Notes: generated by a model from the sequence alone, not told the origin. A stretch of DNA of 64,000 nucleotides from Paenibacillus sp. Soil522 (GCF_001428245.1 NZ_LMRV01000043.1:1-64000); one strand, 5' to 3'; shown: positions 1 to 9,155, counted from the first letter of the stretch. Translations and numbers: made by a program.

Positions 1-37
1 CTTTCGTATCCAGTTTTCAGCGTGCAAACACGCTACG

Positions 38-154
38 TTTGGTGGCGATGGCGGAGGGGAACCACGCGTTCCCATACCGAACACGACCGTTAAGCCCTTC
101 AGCGCCAATGGTACTTAGACCGCAGGGTCTTGGGAGAGTAGGACGTCGCCAAGC
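38..154 (+). rRNA. rrf: 5S ribosomal RNA
   Basis: The sequence matches the Bacillota 5S rRNA pattern: the terminal helix strands TGGCGA near the start and GTCGCCA near the end pair. Between them are the conserved CCCATACCGAACACG, TTAAGC and AGTAGGACGTCGCC segments. It is the last gene of an rRNA operon whose 16S and 23S genes lie to the left of the window. In B. subtilis rrnA occupies the same place, just before csfB (gin). Ends are accurate to a few bases. An AGCGTG/CACGCT hairpin at 19-34, in the 23S-5S spacer, is probably a processing site. Confidence 0.95.
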
Positions 155-162
155 ACGAGAGA

Positions 163-192
163 CCTATCGCATGTAATGCGATAGGTTTTTTG
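163..192 (+). terminator. Rho-independent terminator of the rRNA operon
   Basis: A perfect 10-bp stem, CCTATCGCAT (163-172) with ATGCGATAGG (176-185), has a 3-nt loop and is followed by a run of six T. It begins 8 nt after the 5S rRNA. Confidence 0.93.
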
Positions 193-260
193 TTTATTCA
201 GGTATGTTGCATTTTAATAAGGCCTTAAACGGCTCTATATGAGCTTCTAAGGCCTTGTGG

Positions 261-791
261 TTATCGGCGGTAATATGACACTTCTTTAGATTGAAGTCTA
301 AGTATGCCGTCCTTCTGCTCTTTACGGAAAGAGAAGGAGAGAAGCAGGCGGGGGATTAGCAGCCATAAGTGCCAGCTTACAATGCTGATCATTAGTGACT
401 CTTTAATCCAAGGGTATAAAATTGCGATGGCGCATAGACCAATCCAGAACATATGACGATGAACACGGCGGAATAACAGCAGCTTAATATCGTTAGCGGG
501 CTTGAATCCGATCCATGGAGGTGTAATTCGCCAAATCCACTTTCGGTCCGCGGCTTCGTCTACACGGATAAACGTAAGCAAAATAATCGCGATATGTATA
601 ATCTGAACGACTGCGAACCCGAATAACCAAGAAAACAAGCCGTCGATTTGATAGATAAGCATTTGAAAAGCAAGTAAAATGGCTGCAATTAGCATATGAC
701 TTTGAATGAGCTCAGGACGAATGACTTTTCGTTTAATAAGCTGGTATTGATAAATAGTGGCATTTTGTTGTTCGGATAATTTCTCGCGCAT
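261..791 (-). CDS. Predicted integral membrane protein, unknown function
   Basis: The product has 176 residues if translation starts at the ATG at 791, which follows a good GAAGGAAGG ribosome binding site. The reading frame stays open upstream to 866, but no comparable site is there. About four hydrophobic segments (roughly residues 33-52, 54-75, 115-133 and 135-155) alternate with basic loops such as FRKEQKDG, as expected of an inner-membrane protein. I do not recognise the family. The gene opposes the direction of all its neighbours and stands where B. subtilis has xpaC/yaaN in this interval. An inverted repeat, AAGGCCTTA (219-227) with TAAGGCCTT (248-256), lies just beyond its stop; it has no T-run and so is a doubtful terminator. 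Confidence 0.7.
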   Translation of the reverse strand: MREKLSEQQNATIYQYQLIKRKVIRPELIQSHMLIAAILLAFQMLIYQIDGLFSWLFGFAVVQIIHIAIILLTFIRVDEAADRKWIWRITPPWIGFKPANDIKLLLFRRVHRHMFWIGLCAIAILYPWIKESLMISIVSWHLWLLIPRLLLSFSFRKEQKDGILRLQSKEVSYYRR

Positions 792-955
792 GAAGCAACG
801 TCCTTCCTTCTCAAAATTACAGGAACTCTCGTTAACTATATCGGAATTTATTAGCAGTTTGTCCATAGTTTTGACGAAACATTTTTGTTATACAGTAACC
901 ATTAGCCCATATTGGGCATACGATATATAAATATTTGAAATGCGCTATGAAACAA

Positions 956-985
956 GTATAAAAAGATAGACTGTGTGACATAATA
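956..985 (+). promoter_or_regulatory. Sigma-G/sigma-F type promoter of gin
   Basis: GTATA (956-960), an 18-bp spacer and CATAATA (979-985) match the sigma-G consensus GHATR-N18-CATNHTA exactly. The same bases partly fit the overlapping sigma-F consensus. Gin is known in B. subtilis as a forespore protein made under sigma-F, so the site agrees with the gene it precedes. The gin start codon is 38 bp downstream. Confidence 0.6.
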
Positions 986-1022
986 ATAGCTATATAGGAA
1001 AGAGCAGAAAGCGGGGATAGTT

Positions 1023-1214
1023 ATGGACGATAATTGCGATTATAAATGTATAATTTGCACTGAAGAGAAGGCTGAGGGCCAAGGTATTCGAATTGTTTCT
1101 GGCTTTATATGCGAAACCTGTGAAGAGGAAATGGTACGAACAGACGTAATGGATGCGAAATACCCATTTTTCATTCATCAGATGAAGCAAATATTTTTAG
1201 GCGAAAATGCATGA
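1023..1214 (+). CDS. gin: Anti-sigma factor Gin (CsfB), forespore inhibitor of sigma-G
   Basis: This small 63-residue protein has a zinc-finger pair: CIIC at residues 9-12 and CETC at 30-33. That is the signature of the Gin/CsfB family. In B. subtilis, Gin binds and restrains sigma-G (and sigma-E) so that late forespore transcription waits for engulfment. The position directly after the rRNA operon, upstream of the decarboxylase and tmk, is the same as in B. subtilis. An AGCGGGG-like ribosome binding site precedes the ATG, and a sigma-G/F type promoter lies just upstream. Family assignment rests on the cysteine pattern, size and locus. Confidence 0.85.
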   Translation: MDDNCDYKCIICTEEKAEGQGIRIVSGFICETCEEEMVRTDVMDAKYPFFIHQMKQIFLGENA

Positions 1215-1317
1215 GCGGTTTCTGGTTACAGAAGCTGCTCTTTTTTTGTTATTTTTTCGAGTACAATAGAGATATTGATTGAAATGGATGTTTACTTGAA
1301 AGGAATGTCTTATTAAA

Positions 1318-2859
1318 ATGAAGCCTTTTTTTGCCCCGCTATTTGAAGCGCTTATTAATCATGCCAGACAAGAGCCGGTCGGGTTTCACGTTCCTGGACA
1401 TCATGGGGGACAAGCGTTGAAACAAGAGCTATGGAGTGACCGAGCAAATCATCATTTAATTGAATATTTTTATAAGATCATGCAGCTTGATGTGACGGAG
1501 CTTTCGTCGACTGATGATTTGCATCATCCTGAGGCATCTATAAAGGAAGCGCAGCAATTAGCGGCCAAAACATTTGGCGCAGATGAGACTTATTTTTTGG
1601 TGGGAGGAAGCACCTCGGGCAATATCGCGTTGTTGCTTACGCTATGCGAACCGGATGATGTTATTATTGTGCAGCGCAATGTACATAAGTCGATAATAAA
1701 CGGATTAAAGCTTGCAGGAGCAAAAGCGGTGTTCCTCTCCCCGCAAATCGAAATGCATTCGGGACTAGCGACGATTCCTGCGGTACAGCAAGTAGAAGAA
1801 GCACTTGCTTTATATCCAGAGGCAAAAGCTGTTTTTTTATCTAATCCGAATTATTATGGTATGAGCGTAAAGCTGGAGCCATATGTTGACGTTGTCCATC
1901 GGCATAATAAGCCAATAATAATTGATGAGGCGCATGGTGCGCATTATCGCTTTCATTCGTCACTTCCCCCTTCCGCTTTATCGGAAGGGGTCGATGCAGT
2001 CGTACAATCGGCACATAAGACGTTACCAACCTTGACGATGGGAGCTTTGCTGCACGTACAAGGCAGCAGGATACAAAGAGACATGCTGCGTCAGTCATTA
2101 GCGATGATTCAAAGCTCAAGCCCGTCTTTTCCGATTCTCGCATCGATAGATATTTCCCGAGCAATGATTGACGCTTTGGGAGCCGCTATGTTTGATAAGA
2201 GCTTAAAATCAGCCGCCGGCTTTCGAAGATGGATTCATCAACAAGGAACAGCGGTACGCGAAATGGAGATATCCAATAATACAACAGCCGATGCGGTATC
2301 AGATCTGCTTTTGGACCCTTTGCGGGTCGTGCTCTATGACAGCAGCGGCAAGCTAAACGGGTATGAGCTGCAGAAGCATTTGGAGCAGCATGGATGCTTT
2401 GCAGAGATGGCTGATTCACGTTATGTAGTACTTGTGTTCGGCATCCAAACCTCATCTCAGGATACTAAGAGACTTCAGCAGGCCATTGAGGCGATTAGCG
2501 GGGATCGTATAGAGCATATAACGCTTCAAAAAAGGGATACGGACATTTCTGATCCAACGAATTTAACAGAACATAAGGCTATGGCCGTATCGGAGCCTGT
2601 TTCGTTTGCAAGAGCCAGGTTTAATAATAAAAAAAGTGAGCGAATACTATTGAGCAATGCTGAACACCATATATCGGCAGAGATGGTAACGCCATATCCA
2701 CCGGGCATAGCTATCCTACACCCCGGGGAAAGGATAACTGCGGCAATGATTGCACACATTCAAAATCTCTCCGCAATGGGGGCGAAATTTCAAGGAGCAG
2801 CCGATCCTTTAATGGAGACCATTTCTATATACCGAAAATCAGAAGGTGAACCAACCTGA
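1318..2859 (+). CDS. Orn/Lys/Arg decarboxylase-family PLP enzyme (YaaO-like)
   Basis: The 513-residue protein belongs to fold-type I PLP decarboxylases of the Orn/Lys/Arg class. It shows the opening HVPGHHGG motif (about residues 24-31), the GGSTSGN phosphate-binding turn, the DEAHGAH aspartate motif and SAHKT with the Schiff-base lysine at about residue 234. A smaller C-terminal domain follows. In B. subtilis the equivalent gene upstream of tmk is yaaO, whose substrate is not firmly known. Lysine or arginine decarboxylation feeding polyamine synthesis is an inference from the family. The ATG follows GAAAGGAA. No response-regulator-like wing domain is present, unlike the long enterobacterial enzymes. 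Confidence 0.85.
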   Translation: MKPFFAPLFEALINHARQEPVGFHVPGHHGGQALKQELWSDRANHHLIEYFYKIMQLDVTELSSTDDLHHPEASIKEAQQLAAKTFGADETYFLVGGSTSGNIALLLTLCEPDDVIIVQRNVHKSIINGLKLAGAKAVFLSPQIEMHSGLATIPAVQQVEEALALYPEAKAVFLSNPNYYGMSVKLEPYVDVVHRHNKPIIIDEAHGAHYRFHSSLPPSALSEGVDAVVQSAHKTLPTLTMGALLHVQGSRIQRDMLRQSLAMIQSSSPSFPILASIDISRAMIDALGAAMFDKSLKSAAGFRRWIHQQGTAVREMEISNNTTADAVSDLLLDPLRVVLYDSSGKLNGYELQKHLEQHGCFAEMADSRYVVLVFGIQTSSQDTKRLQQAIEAISGDRIEHITLQKRDTDISDPTNLTEHKAMAVSEPVSFARARFNNKKSERILLSNAEHHISAEMVTPYPPGIAILHPGERITAAMIAHIQNLSAMGAKFQGAADPLMETISIYRKSEGEPT

Positions 2860-2962
2860 TTTTGCGCTCGAAGTAAATCTTCATTGTACAAGGGGTACCG
2901 CTTTGTTAATAGCTTTGTTAAGATAGAAGAAAGTATAGTTAAACGTTAGGAGAAGCCTTAGC

Positions 2963-3613
2963 TTGAAAAAAGGTGTATTCATTACCATTGAAGGCGGCGA
3001 AGGAGCCGGCAAATCGACACTGATTGAACGGCTTTCGAATAAGATGCTGCAAAGGGGAAAATCGGTCATTACGACGAGAGAGCCTGGAGGCATCCCGATT
3101 GCTGAGCAGATTCGTGCCGTTATATTGGATCGTAAGCATGTCACCATGGATGCGAGAACCGAAGCGCTGCTTTATGCGGCTGCTAGAAGACAGCATTTAG
3201 TGGAAAAGGTTGTACCGGCATTAGAGCAAGGGCAGATCGTTATTTGCGATCGTTTCGTTGACAGCAGTCTGGCTTATCAAGGGCATGCACGCGGACTTGG
3301 TATGGATGAGGTGTGGGCCATTAATCAGTTTGCCATCCAAGAGCTTATGCCTGATCTGACCATTTACATGGACGTGACTCCGGAAGTTGGTCTGGAGCGT
3401 ATCGCCCAAGCGTCAGATAGAGAGATCAATCGTCTAGATCTTGAAAAGCATTCCTTTCACGAAAAGGTACGAGAAGGCTACATGCGGCTGCTGCATCAAA
3501 ATCCAAATCGAATGGTGTTAATAAATGCCGAACAAAGCCCGGATTTGGTGTTTAATGACGTATTAACGGCAATTGATGCCCGGTTTGCAGGATTTTTTGT
3601 TATTGATGTCTAA
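2963..3613 (+). CDS. tmk: Thymidylate kinase
   Basis: The enzyme phosphorylates dTMP to dTDP with ATP, an essential step in dTTP supply. The sequence has the P-loop GGEGAGKST at about residues 11-19, the dTMP-binding REPGG motif and the [12 protein letters not shown] segment characteristic of Tmk. At 216 residues it has the usual length. Translation starts at TTG 2963 behind TAGGAGA with ideal spacing. Its place before darA, yaaR and holB matches the Bacillales core order. Confidence 0.95.
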   Translation: MKKGVFITIEGGEGAGKSTLIERLSNKMLQRGKSVITTREPGGIPIAEQIRAVILDRKHVTMDARTEALLYAAARRQHLVEKVVPALEQGQIVICDRFVDSSLAYQGHARGLGMDEVWAINQFAIQELMPDLTIYMDVTPEVGLERIAQASDREINRLDLEKHSFHEKVREGYMRLLHQNPNRMVLINAEQSPDLVFNDVLTAIDARFAGFFVIDV

Positions 3614-3693
3614 TTTTAAGATATAGACTTAAATGAGTGCTTCCGATCGTCTCTTTACAGATGGCGATCGTTGGCGGAATATGACAAGAATGA

Positions 3694-4074
<381 letters not shown>

Positions 4075-4090
4075 ATGGGTGTGGCATACG

Positions 4091-4534
4091 ATGAAAATTG
4101 ATCAAAGCTTCCGGCCCTTAGGGCAAAATCGCGCAAGCAACGATGCATCGGCTAAGCAGGTTCAGTCAAGAAGCTTTTCCGATGTCATGGTACAGCAGGA
4201 TGCAGATCGCACACAGGAGCAGCTTCAGCAGAAGCTGCAGGACATTCATAGACAAGGCGATCGTCTTGCTAAAGTGATGACCGTACGAGAGTTGAAATTA
4301 TATCGTCAGATGATCAAGCAGTTTTTGGAGGATACAATCAGACGCGGCGTCGTGTTGAAGGAAGTCAAAGGCTTTGATCGCAGAGGACGCATTAAACGAT
4401 ATAAACTGCTGGATGAGATAGATACGACACTCGTCTTAATGGCCGAGGATTTGCTGGATAGTGAGCAAGGAAGAATCGACTTGCTTAACAAGATCGGTGA
4501 GATACGAGGTCTTCTTATCAATTTGTTATTTTGA
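4091..4534 (+). CDS. yaaR: YaaR family protein (DUF327)
   Basis: The 147-residue hydrophilic protein is rich in charged and glutamine residues (QEQLQQKLQDIHRQGDRLAKV). It carries the conserved segment around GVVLKEVKGFDRRGRIKRYKLLDEID seen in the YaaR/DUF327 family. Function is unknown. I take ATG 4091 as the start; an in-frame GTG at 4079 is an alternative, and neither has a strong ribosome binding site, so translational coupling to darA 16 bp upstream is likely. The gene lies between darA and holB, as in Bacillus. Confidence 0.85.
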   Translation: MKIDQSFRPLGQNRASNDASAKQVQSRSFSDVMVQQDADRTQEQLQQKLQDIHRQGDRLAKVMTVRELKLYRQMIKQFLEDTIRRGVVLKEVKGFDRRGRIKRYKLLDEIDTTLVLMAEDLLDSEQGRIDLLNKIGEIRGLLINLLF

Positions 4535-4567
4535 TGAGAAGTGAGCAGGGAAAGGTTAGGAACGGCT

Positions 4568-5545
4568 ATGAGCCTTGAACAAATTGAAGGCCAATGGAAG
4601 GCGCAGCGAATTTTGTCGCATGCGCTGAAGAGCGGTAAAATTTCTCACGCTTATTTGTTTAACGGGCCCTCGGGAACGGGACGAATGGCGATGGCGCGCG
4701 AATTTGCTAAGTCATTATTCTGTACGGCAGGCGGTGCCGATGCATGCGGAGAGTGCTTGGAGTGCAGAAAGTTTGAGCACGGTAATCAAACGGACATAAC
4801 AACGATTGCACCTGACGGACAATCGATAAAAATCGACCAAATTCGCGAGCTGCAGCGTGACTTCGCCTATCGCAATAGCGGTACGAAGCGTAAGGTATAT
4901 ATGATCGAGCAAGCCGACAAAATGACGATGCAAGCTGCGAACAGCTTGCTAAAATTTTTGGAAGAGCCTTTATCACCGGTCGTAGCTATATTGATTACGG
5001 ATAACGGACAGGCCGTTATTCCTACCATTCGCTCTCGTACACAGTGGGTGCCGTTTCTGCCGATGTCGCCCGGGCGTATGCTGCAGACGCTTATAGATGA
5101 GGGTGCACCGCCTACATTGGCACGGACCGTTGTTCAATTAACATCGGGCTTGGATGGTGCTAGACAATTTCTCCAACAGAATCAGTTTGCAGAAATCAGA
5201 AGCCTAGTGATACAATTAGGTAAGGAGAGTTTGACCCGATTCACCGCGGCGATGATCACTGCTGGACAACAGCTTTTCAAAACGGATTTAGTGGAGCATA
5301 CACAATTGCTGTTGTCGTTATTAGTTATTTGGTTTAAAGATTTGATACAGTTCCAGGCCGGAAGGCAGGACGACATCGTTTTTATAGATCAGTTGGAATG
5401 GATAGGCAAGCATGCTTTTGATCGATCGTTTGCAGGCTGGGTGTCCTGCATAGAGCATACGCTCGAAGCGAGTAAACGTATGCGCGCGAATGTTACACCT
5501 CAGCTCGCATTTGAGCAACTATTGGTAAACTTACAGGAGGGCTAA
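4568..5545 (+). CDS. holB: DNA polymerase III delta-prime subunit
   Basis: The 325-residue protein is the delta-prime subunit of the clamp loader. It has the AAA+ opening HAYLFNGPSGTGR near residue 30, a four-cysteine zinc module (CTAGG..CGECLEC) and the SLLKFLEEP sensor segment. The Walker A lysine is replaced by arginine (GTGRM), in line with delta-prime being a non-hydrolysing stator. ATG 4568 follows GGTTAGG at good spacing; GTG 4541, also open, has no such site. The gene overlaps neither neighbour and is followed after 3 bp by ricT. Confidence 0.93.
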   Translation: MSLEQIEGQWKAQRILSHALKSGKISHAYLFNGPSGTGRMAMAREFAKSLFCTAGGADACGECLECRKFEHGNQTDITTIAPDGQSIKIDQIRELQRDFAYRNSGTKRKVYMIEQADKMTMQAANSLLKFLEEPLSPVVAILITDNGQAVIPTIRSRTQWVPFLPMSPGRMLQTLIDEGAPPTLARTVVQLTSGLDGARQFLQQNQFAEIRSLVIQLGKESLTRFTAAMITAGQQLFKTDLVEHTQLLLSLLVIWFKDLIQFQAGRQDDIVFIDQLEWIGKHAFDRSFAGWVSCIEHTLEASKRMRANVTPQLAFEQLLVNLQEG

Positions 5546-5548
5546 TTC

Positions 5549-6352
5549 TTGTATAATGTCATCGGTGTCCGCTTCAAGAAAGCGGGCAAGATCTATTACT
5601 TTGATCCGGTCGAGCATCCCGTGGATAAGGAGCAACATGTTATTGTTGAAACAGCACGCGGAATCGAATACGGTAAAGTGGTGGTGGGACAGAAGCAAGT
5701 CGGTGAATCGGATGTTGTTCTCCCTCTTAAGAAAGTGATTCGCATTGCAAGCGATGTAGACGCTAAGGTCGTCGAAGAAAATCGTGCTGCAGCCAAAAAT
5801 GCGTTTACCACTTGTCTTGAAAAGATTAAAGGACATCAGCTTCGTATGAAGCTGGTAGACGTGGAATTTACGTTTGACCGTAATAAAATTATTTTTTACT
5901 TTACGGCAGAAGGGCGAGTCGACTTCCGTGAGCTAGTTAAGGATCTAGCCAGCGTATTTCGTACTAGAATCGAGCTAAGGCAAATCGGCGTTCGGGACGA
6001 AGCGAAGATGCTGGGCGGAATTGGCCCATGTGGACGAGTGCTATGCTGCTCCTCTTGGCTTGGCGATTTTGAGCCCGTATCGATAAAGATGGCCAAGGAT
6101 CAGAATCTATCGCTTAATCCGACAAAAATATCCGGATTATGCGGGCGACTCATGTGCTGTCTGAAATTTGAGCATGACAATTACGAAAGCGTTCGTGAAG
6201 AGCTTCCAGCTATTGGCAAGCTTGTTGTCACCTCATATGGGGAAGGTAAGGTTACAGGCATTAACGCATCCGCCAAAAGCGTGTATGTGCAATTATTTGA
6301 TACACCAGGTAAACCGAAAGAACTGCCGATGGATGATGTCGTCATCAAATAA
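5549..6352 (+). CDS. ricT: RicT (YaaT), Y-complex subunit, RNase Y maturation factor
   Basis: This is a 267-residue PSP1-domain protein. Cysteines in [13 protein letters not shown] and [15 protein letters not shown] match those proposed to hold iron-sulfur clusters in the RicA-RicF-RicT complex. In B. subtilis the complex guides RNase Y to process operon mRNAs and is needed for sporulation, competence and biofilm formation. TTG 5549 follows a perfect AGGAGG by 8 nt. The order holB-ricT-yabA is conserved across Bacillales. Confidence 0.93.
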   Translation: MYNVIGVRFKKAGKIYYFDPVEHPVDKEQHVIVETARGIEYGKVVVGQKQVGESDVVLPLKKVIRIASDVDAKVVEENRAAAKNAFTTCLEKIKGHQLRMKLVDVEFTFDRNKIIFYFTAEGRVDFRELVKDLASVFRTRIELRQIGVRDEAKMLGGIGPCGRVLCCSSWLGDFEPVSIKMAKDQNLSLNPTKISGLCGRLMCCLKFEHDNYESVREELPAIGKLVVTSYGEGKVTGINASAKSVYVQLFDTPGKPKELPMDDVVIK

Positions 6353-6414
6353 GCGGCAGAGTGCGATTCTCACGGGTGAGGTTACACTCACGCTTGAAGC
6401 TCTGGGGTGGGAAC

Positions 6415-6816
6415 TTGGAGAAGAACGATATTTTCGCAAAAATGGACGAGCTGGATAATCAAGTAGGTGTTTTCCATAAGGAGCTAACGGATTTGAAGCA
6501 GAAGGTTAAAGAGCTGCTTGAAGACAATAAGCGTCTAAGTGAAGAGAACAACCAGCTTCGTCAACTGTTTAAGAGAGAAGCAGAGCTGGAGCGTGAAGTC
6601 ATTGAAGCTCCAGTCAAAGGGAAAAAATCGGGAGCGAATAAAGAGGTACAAGTCCTAACCGACAATGCACTCGCAGAAGCGGGCGTTGCGATTGGGGAAG
6701 GCCACGATAATTTAACCCGGTTGTATCACGAAGGATTCCACATTTGCAACGTATATTACGGGCATTTGCGGACGGAGGGTGACTGTTTATTCTGTCTATC
6801 CTTTCTAAATAAATAG
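6415..6816 (+). CDS. yabA: Replication initiation control protein YabA
   Basis: From TTG 6415 the product has 133 residues. The N-terminal half is a leucine-zipper-like coiled coil ([39 protein letters not shown]) that forms the tetramer in YabA. The C-terminal half ends with the zinc site His-X-Cys ... Cys-X2-Cys ([18 protein letters not shown]). YabA binds DnaA and DnaN and prevents over-initiation of replication. The frame is open upstream to 6361, but the GGGGTGGG sequence just before TTG 6415 supports the shorter form. The next gene is separated by a terminator. Confidence 0.9.
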   Translation: MEKNDIFAKMDELDNQVGVFHKELTDLKQKVKELLEDNKRLSEENNQLRQLFKREAELEREVIEAPVKGKKSGANKEVQVLTDNALAEAGVAIGEGHDNLTRLYHEGFHICNVYYGHLRTEGDCLFCLSFLNK

Positions 6817-6834
6817 TGGAATCCGTATCGACAT

Positions 6835-6866
6835 GCCGTCCTTGCCGCAAAGGGCGGTATTTTTAT
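6835..6866 (+). terminator. Terminator after yabA
   Basis: GCCGTCCTT (6835-6843) pairs with AAGGGCGGT (6850-6858), with one G-U pair, and is followed by ATTTTTATT. It closes the tmk-to-yabA group. Confidence 0.8.
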
Positions 6867-6969
6867 TAAAATATAAGCAAATCATAGGCGCAGCCTTTTA
6901 CGATGGATAGAACCATAGTTGAAATCATTCCAATGAATTACCAATTATTAAAAAGGAGCGGCGTAAATC

Positions 6970-7686
6970 GTGTCAGAACAAATAACTTTAGCAGCTAATG
7001 AACGGCTTGATGATTTAATGACGGAATCAGGCCTGAAAATTATACAAAGCCGGGAAGTGTTCAGCTTCTCGCTCGATGCAGTGCTGCTCTCCCGGTTCGC
7101 AAGCGTGCCGAAGCACGGGCGCATCGTTGATTTATGTACTGGAAACGGCGTTATTCCTATGCTTCTCACCACTCGGACAAACGCGAAAATCGATGCGGTT
7201 GAAATTCAACCGAGGCTGGCGGATATGGCGAGAAGAAGCATCATGCTCAATCAGCTGACGGAGCAAATTACGGTCATTGAGCAGGATTTAAGATTGTATC
7301 CGAAGTTTGCGGGAAATGGAGTATATGATGCGGTAACGGTTAATCCGCCTTATATGCCGGTAACGGCAGGCGATCAGAATGAAAATGAACATTATGCGAT
7401 TGCCAGGCATGAAATCCACTGTACACTTGATGATGTTGCAGAAGCATGCTCACGGCTCGTTCGGCCTGGGGGGAAGGTGTCTATGGTTCACCGTCCATCA
7501 CGCTTGCTTGATATCGTGGAAATGATGCGCAAATGGAGGCTTGAGCCGAAGCGGATTCAATTTGTTCATCCACATGCGAATGCTGAAGCCAATATGGTAT
7601 TAATAGAAGCTATGCGGGATGGAAAGCCTGATATTAAGCTTCTTCCGCCTATTATGGTATATGAGAATGGGGTGCAGATTGTTTGA
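6970..7686 (+). CDS. yabB: tRNA1(Val) (adenine-N6)-methyltransferase family protein (YabB/TrmN6)
   Basis: The 238-residue class I SAM methyltransferase has the glycine-rich SAM motif DLCTGNGVIPMLL (about residues 54-66) and the catalytic NPPY motif (VNPPYMPV, about 123-130) used for adenine-N6 methylation. Family knowledge places it as YabB/TrmN6, which modifies adenosine-37 of tRNA-Val. GTG 6970 follows AAAAAGGAG. Its last 4 bp overlap the start of rsmI. The small GIY-YIG gene yazA, found between these two genes in B. subtilis, is absent. Confidence 0.88.
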   Translation: MSEQITLAANERLDDLMTESGLKIIQSREVFSFSLDAVLLSRFASVPKHGRIVDLCTGNGVIPMLLTTRTNAKIDAVEIQPRLADMARRSIMLNQLTEQITVIEQDLRLYPKFAGNGVYDAVTVNPPYMPVTAGDQNENEHYAIARHEIHCTLDDVAEACSRLVRPGGKVSMVHRPSRLLDIVEMMRKWRLEPKRIQFVHPHANAEANMVLIEAMRDGKPDIKLLPPIMVYENGVQIV

Positions 7687-8564
7687 ATATACAGAAAAGC
7701 TTCTCGGATGCTACTAAAGAAAGCTCAGGCAGTCTGTATTTGGTCGCAACGCCTATAGGTAACTTAGAGGATATGACCTTTCGTGCGATTCGCATCCTTA
7801 AGGAAGTACAGCTGATAGCCGCGGAGGATACCAGGCAAACGCGGAAGCTGCTTACGCATTTTGAAATCGGTACACGTATCGTTAGCTATCATGAGCATAA
7901 TAAGCGGGCAAGCGGGCCTGAGCTAATCAGATTGCTGCTGGAGGGACAATCGATTGCACTAGTAAGCGATGCGGGATTGCCTGCCATTTCTGATCCCGGT
8001 GCAGATCTCGTGAAAGAAGCAGTTGAAAAAAGCATCCCCGTCATTCCAATTCCCGGTGCGAATGCCGCGTTGTCCGCTCTTATTATGTCCGGCTTGCCGA
8101 CTGACCGGTTTTTATTTGCCGGGTTTCCACCGCGCGAGCGAAAATCATTAATGAAGTGGCTGCAGCATATGCAGGCCCAGAAAGGAACCCTGCTTTTTTA
8201 TGAATCTCCACATCGGATTAGCAAAACGCTCGATGCTCTTCAGGAATGTCTGGGCGATCGCCAAATTGCCTGTGTAAGAGAGCTGACGAAGCGGTATGAA
8301 GAAGCGGTTCGCGGCCTTGTATCGGAATGTATCGGGTGGTTTGCGGAGCATCCGCCGCAGGGGGAATTTTGCATTGTGGTAGAAGGGGCAGAAGGAGTTG
8401 GCGCAAGCGAACTGCAAGCAGCCGACATTTGGTGGTCAGAGCTTGACCTTGCCGCTCATGTCGCTCATTATGAGGAGCAATATGACCGGAAGGAAGCGAT
8501 TAAGAGGGTAGCTGTAGATCGCGGTTTGGCGAAGCGGGAAGTGTATAATGAAGTAAATAGATAG
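7683..8564 (+). CDS. rsmI: 16S rRNA (cytidine-1402-2'-O)-methyltransferase
   Basis: The 293-residue tetrapyrrole-methylase-fold enzyme shows LYLVATPIGNLEDMTFRA at residues 19-36, AEDTRQTRKLL and SDAGLPAISDPG, all hallmarks of RsmI. It 2'-O-methylates C1402 in the ribosomal decoding centre. The TTG start overlaps the yabB stop (TTGA) and GGGGTG upstream can serve as ribosome binding site, so the two genes are translationally coupled. Confidence 0.93.
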   Translation: MNIQKSFSDATKESSGSLYLVATPIGNLEDMTFRAIRILKEVQLIAAEDTRQTRKLLTHFEIGTRIVSYHEHNKRASGPELIRLLLEGQSIALVSDAGLPAISDPGADLVKEAVEKSIPVIPIPGANAALSALIMSGLPTDRFLFAGFPPRERKSLMKWLQHMQAQKGTLLFYESPHRISKTLDALQECLGDRQIACVRELTKRYEEAVRGLVSECIGWFAEHPPQGEFCIVVEGAEGVGASELQAADIWWSELDLAAHVAHYEEQYDRKEAIKRVAVDRGLAKREVYNEVNR

Positions 8565-8592
8565 AAAGTTGTCGAAAAGGCATGAAGAAGAC

Positions 8593-8633
8593 AAAAAAAA
8601 GACCTTCCTGGCCGGGTTCAAGCGCAGGAAGGT
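8593..8633 (-). terminator. Terminator of abrB (minus strand)
   Basis: ACCTTCCTG (8602-8610) and CAGGAAGGT (8625-8633) form a 9-bp stem. On the minus strand the stem is followed by C and then a run of eight T (8600-8593). It ends the abrB transcript and faces the end of rsmI. Confidence 0.85.
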
Positions 8634-8695
8634 ATCAAGGAGTATAAAAAAGGTTAGAATTAACAAGTTGATAAGTACAGTATAACCGATTTTTT

Positions 8696-8950
8696 TTATT
8701 TTGTCACAGGTGTTGGCATTTCAGACAAACAAACATGACAAACAATTTTTCCTTTGAAGTAAGATACGTTCTCTGCATTGCCGCAGAAGATGCATGCAGG
8801 CTCGTATTTCTTAAGCATAATGCGCTCGCCATCTACGTAGATCTCAAGTGCATCTTTTTCGCCTATACCGAGCGTACGGCGCAATTCGATCGGTATAACG
8901 ACGCGTCCCAGCTCATCAACCTTACGAACAATACCAGTAGATTTCATCAT
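8696..8950 (-). CDS. abrB: Transition-state regulator AbrB
   Basis: The 84-residue protein has an N-terminal swapped-hairpin DNA-binding domain almost identical to B. subtilis AbrB (STGIVRKVDELGRVVIPIEL, then RRTLGIGEKDALEIYVDGE). AbrB represses post-exponential genes. The C-terminus differs from the Bacillus type: it carries CIFC and CHVC (residues 54-57 and 71-74), a likely zinc knuckle in place of the usual multimerisation domain. AAAGGGG lies 12 nt before the first of two adjacent ATG codons. Regulation by Spo0A is strongly suggested by tandem boxes between promoter and start. Confidence 0.93.
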   Translation of the reverse strand: MMKSTGIVRKVDELGRVVIPIELRRTLGIGEKDALEIYVDGERIMLKKYEPACIFCGNAENVSYFKGKIVCHVCLSEMPTPVTK

Positions 8951-8979
8951 AATCTATTATTGCCCCTTTCAAAATGTAT

Positions 8980-8996
8980 TTCGTCATCGTTCGACA
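8980..8996 (-). promoter_or_regulatory. Tandem Spo0A boxes in the abrB leader
   Basis: Read on the minus strand, TGTCGAA and TGACGAA (both fit TGNCGAA) lie 10 bp centre to centre, the arrangement bound by a Spo0A dimer at the B. subtilis abrB promoter. They sit just downstream of the predicted transcription start, where Spo0A~P is known to repress abrB. Confidence 0.85.
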
Positions 8997-9019
8997 TTGT
9001 TTTTACTTTTATGATTACT

Positions 9020-9048
9020 ATAATACCAACGATTACCATAATAGTCAA
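9020..9048 (-). promoter_or_regulatory. Sigma-A promoter of abrB
   Basis: On the minus strand, TTGACT (9048-9043), a 17-bp spacer and TATTAT (9025-9020) form a near-consensus promoter. Transcription should begin near 9013, upstream of the Spo0A boxes. Confidence 0.8.
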
Positions 9049-9155
9049 CCAAGAATATTCCCCGGAAGAGCCGTAGGAACAAGTATTTGACTAGTTATAA
9101 GGCTCGTATTACTCTGTAATAGAATACAACAGCTTCGACTTTTTGGAAACTGATT

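Noticed and set aside
8-36. tRNA genes around the rRNA operon or between yabR and spoIIE
   Set aside because: Both places were read for cloverleaf and TTCRANNC motifs, because B. subtilis has tRNAs in the second; none was found.
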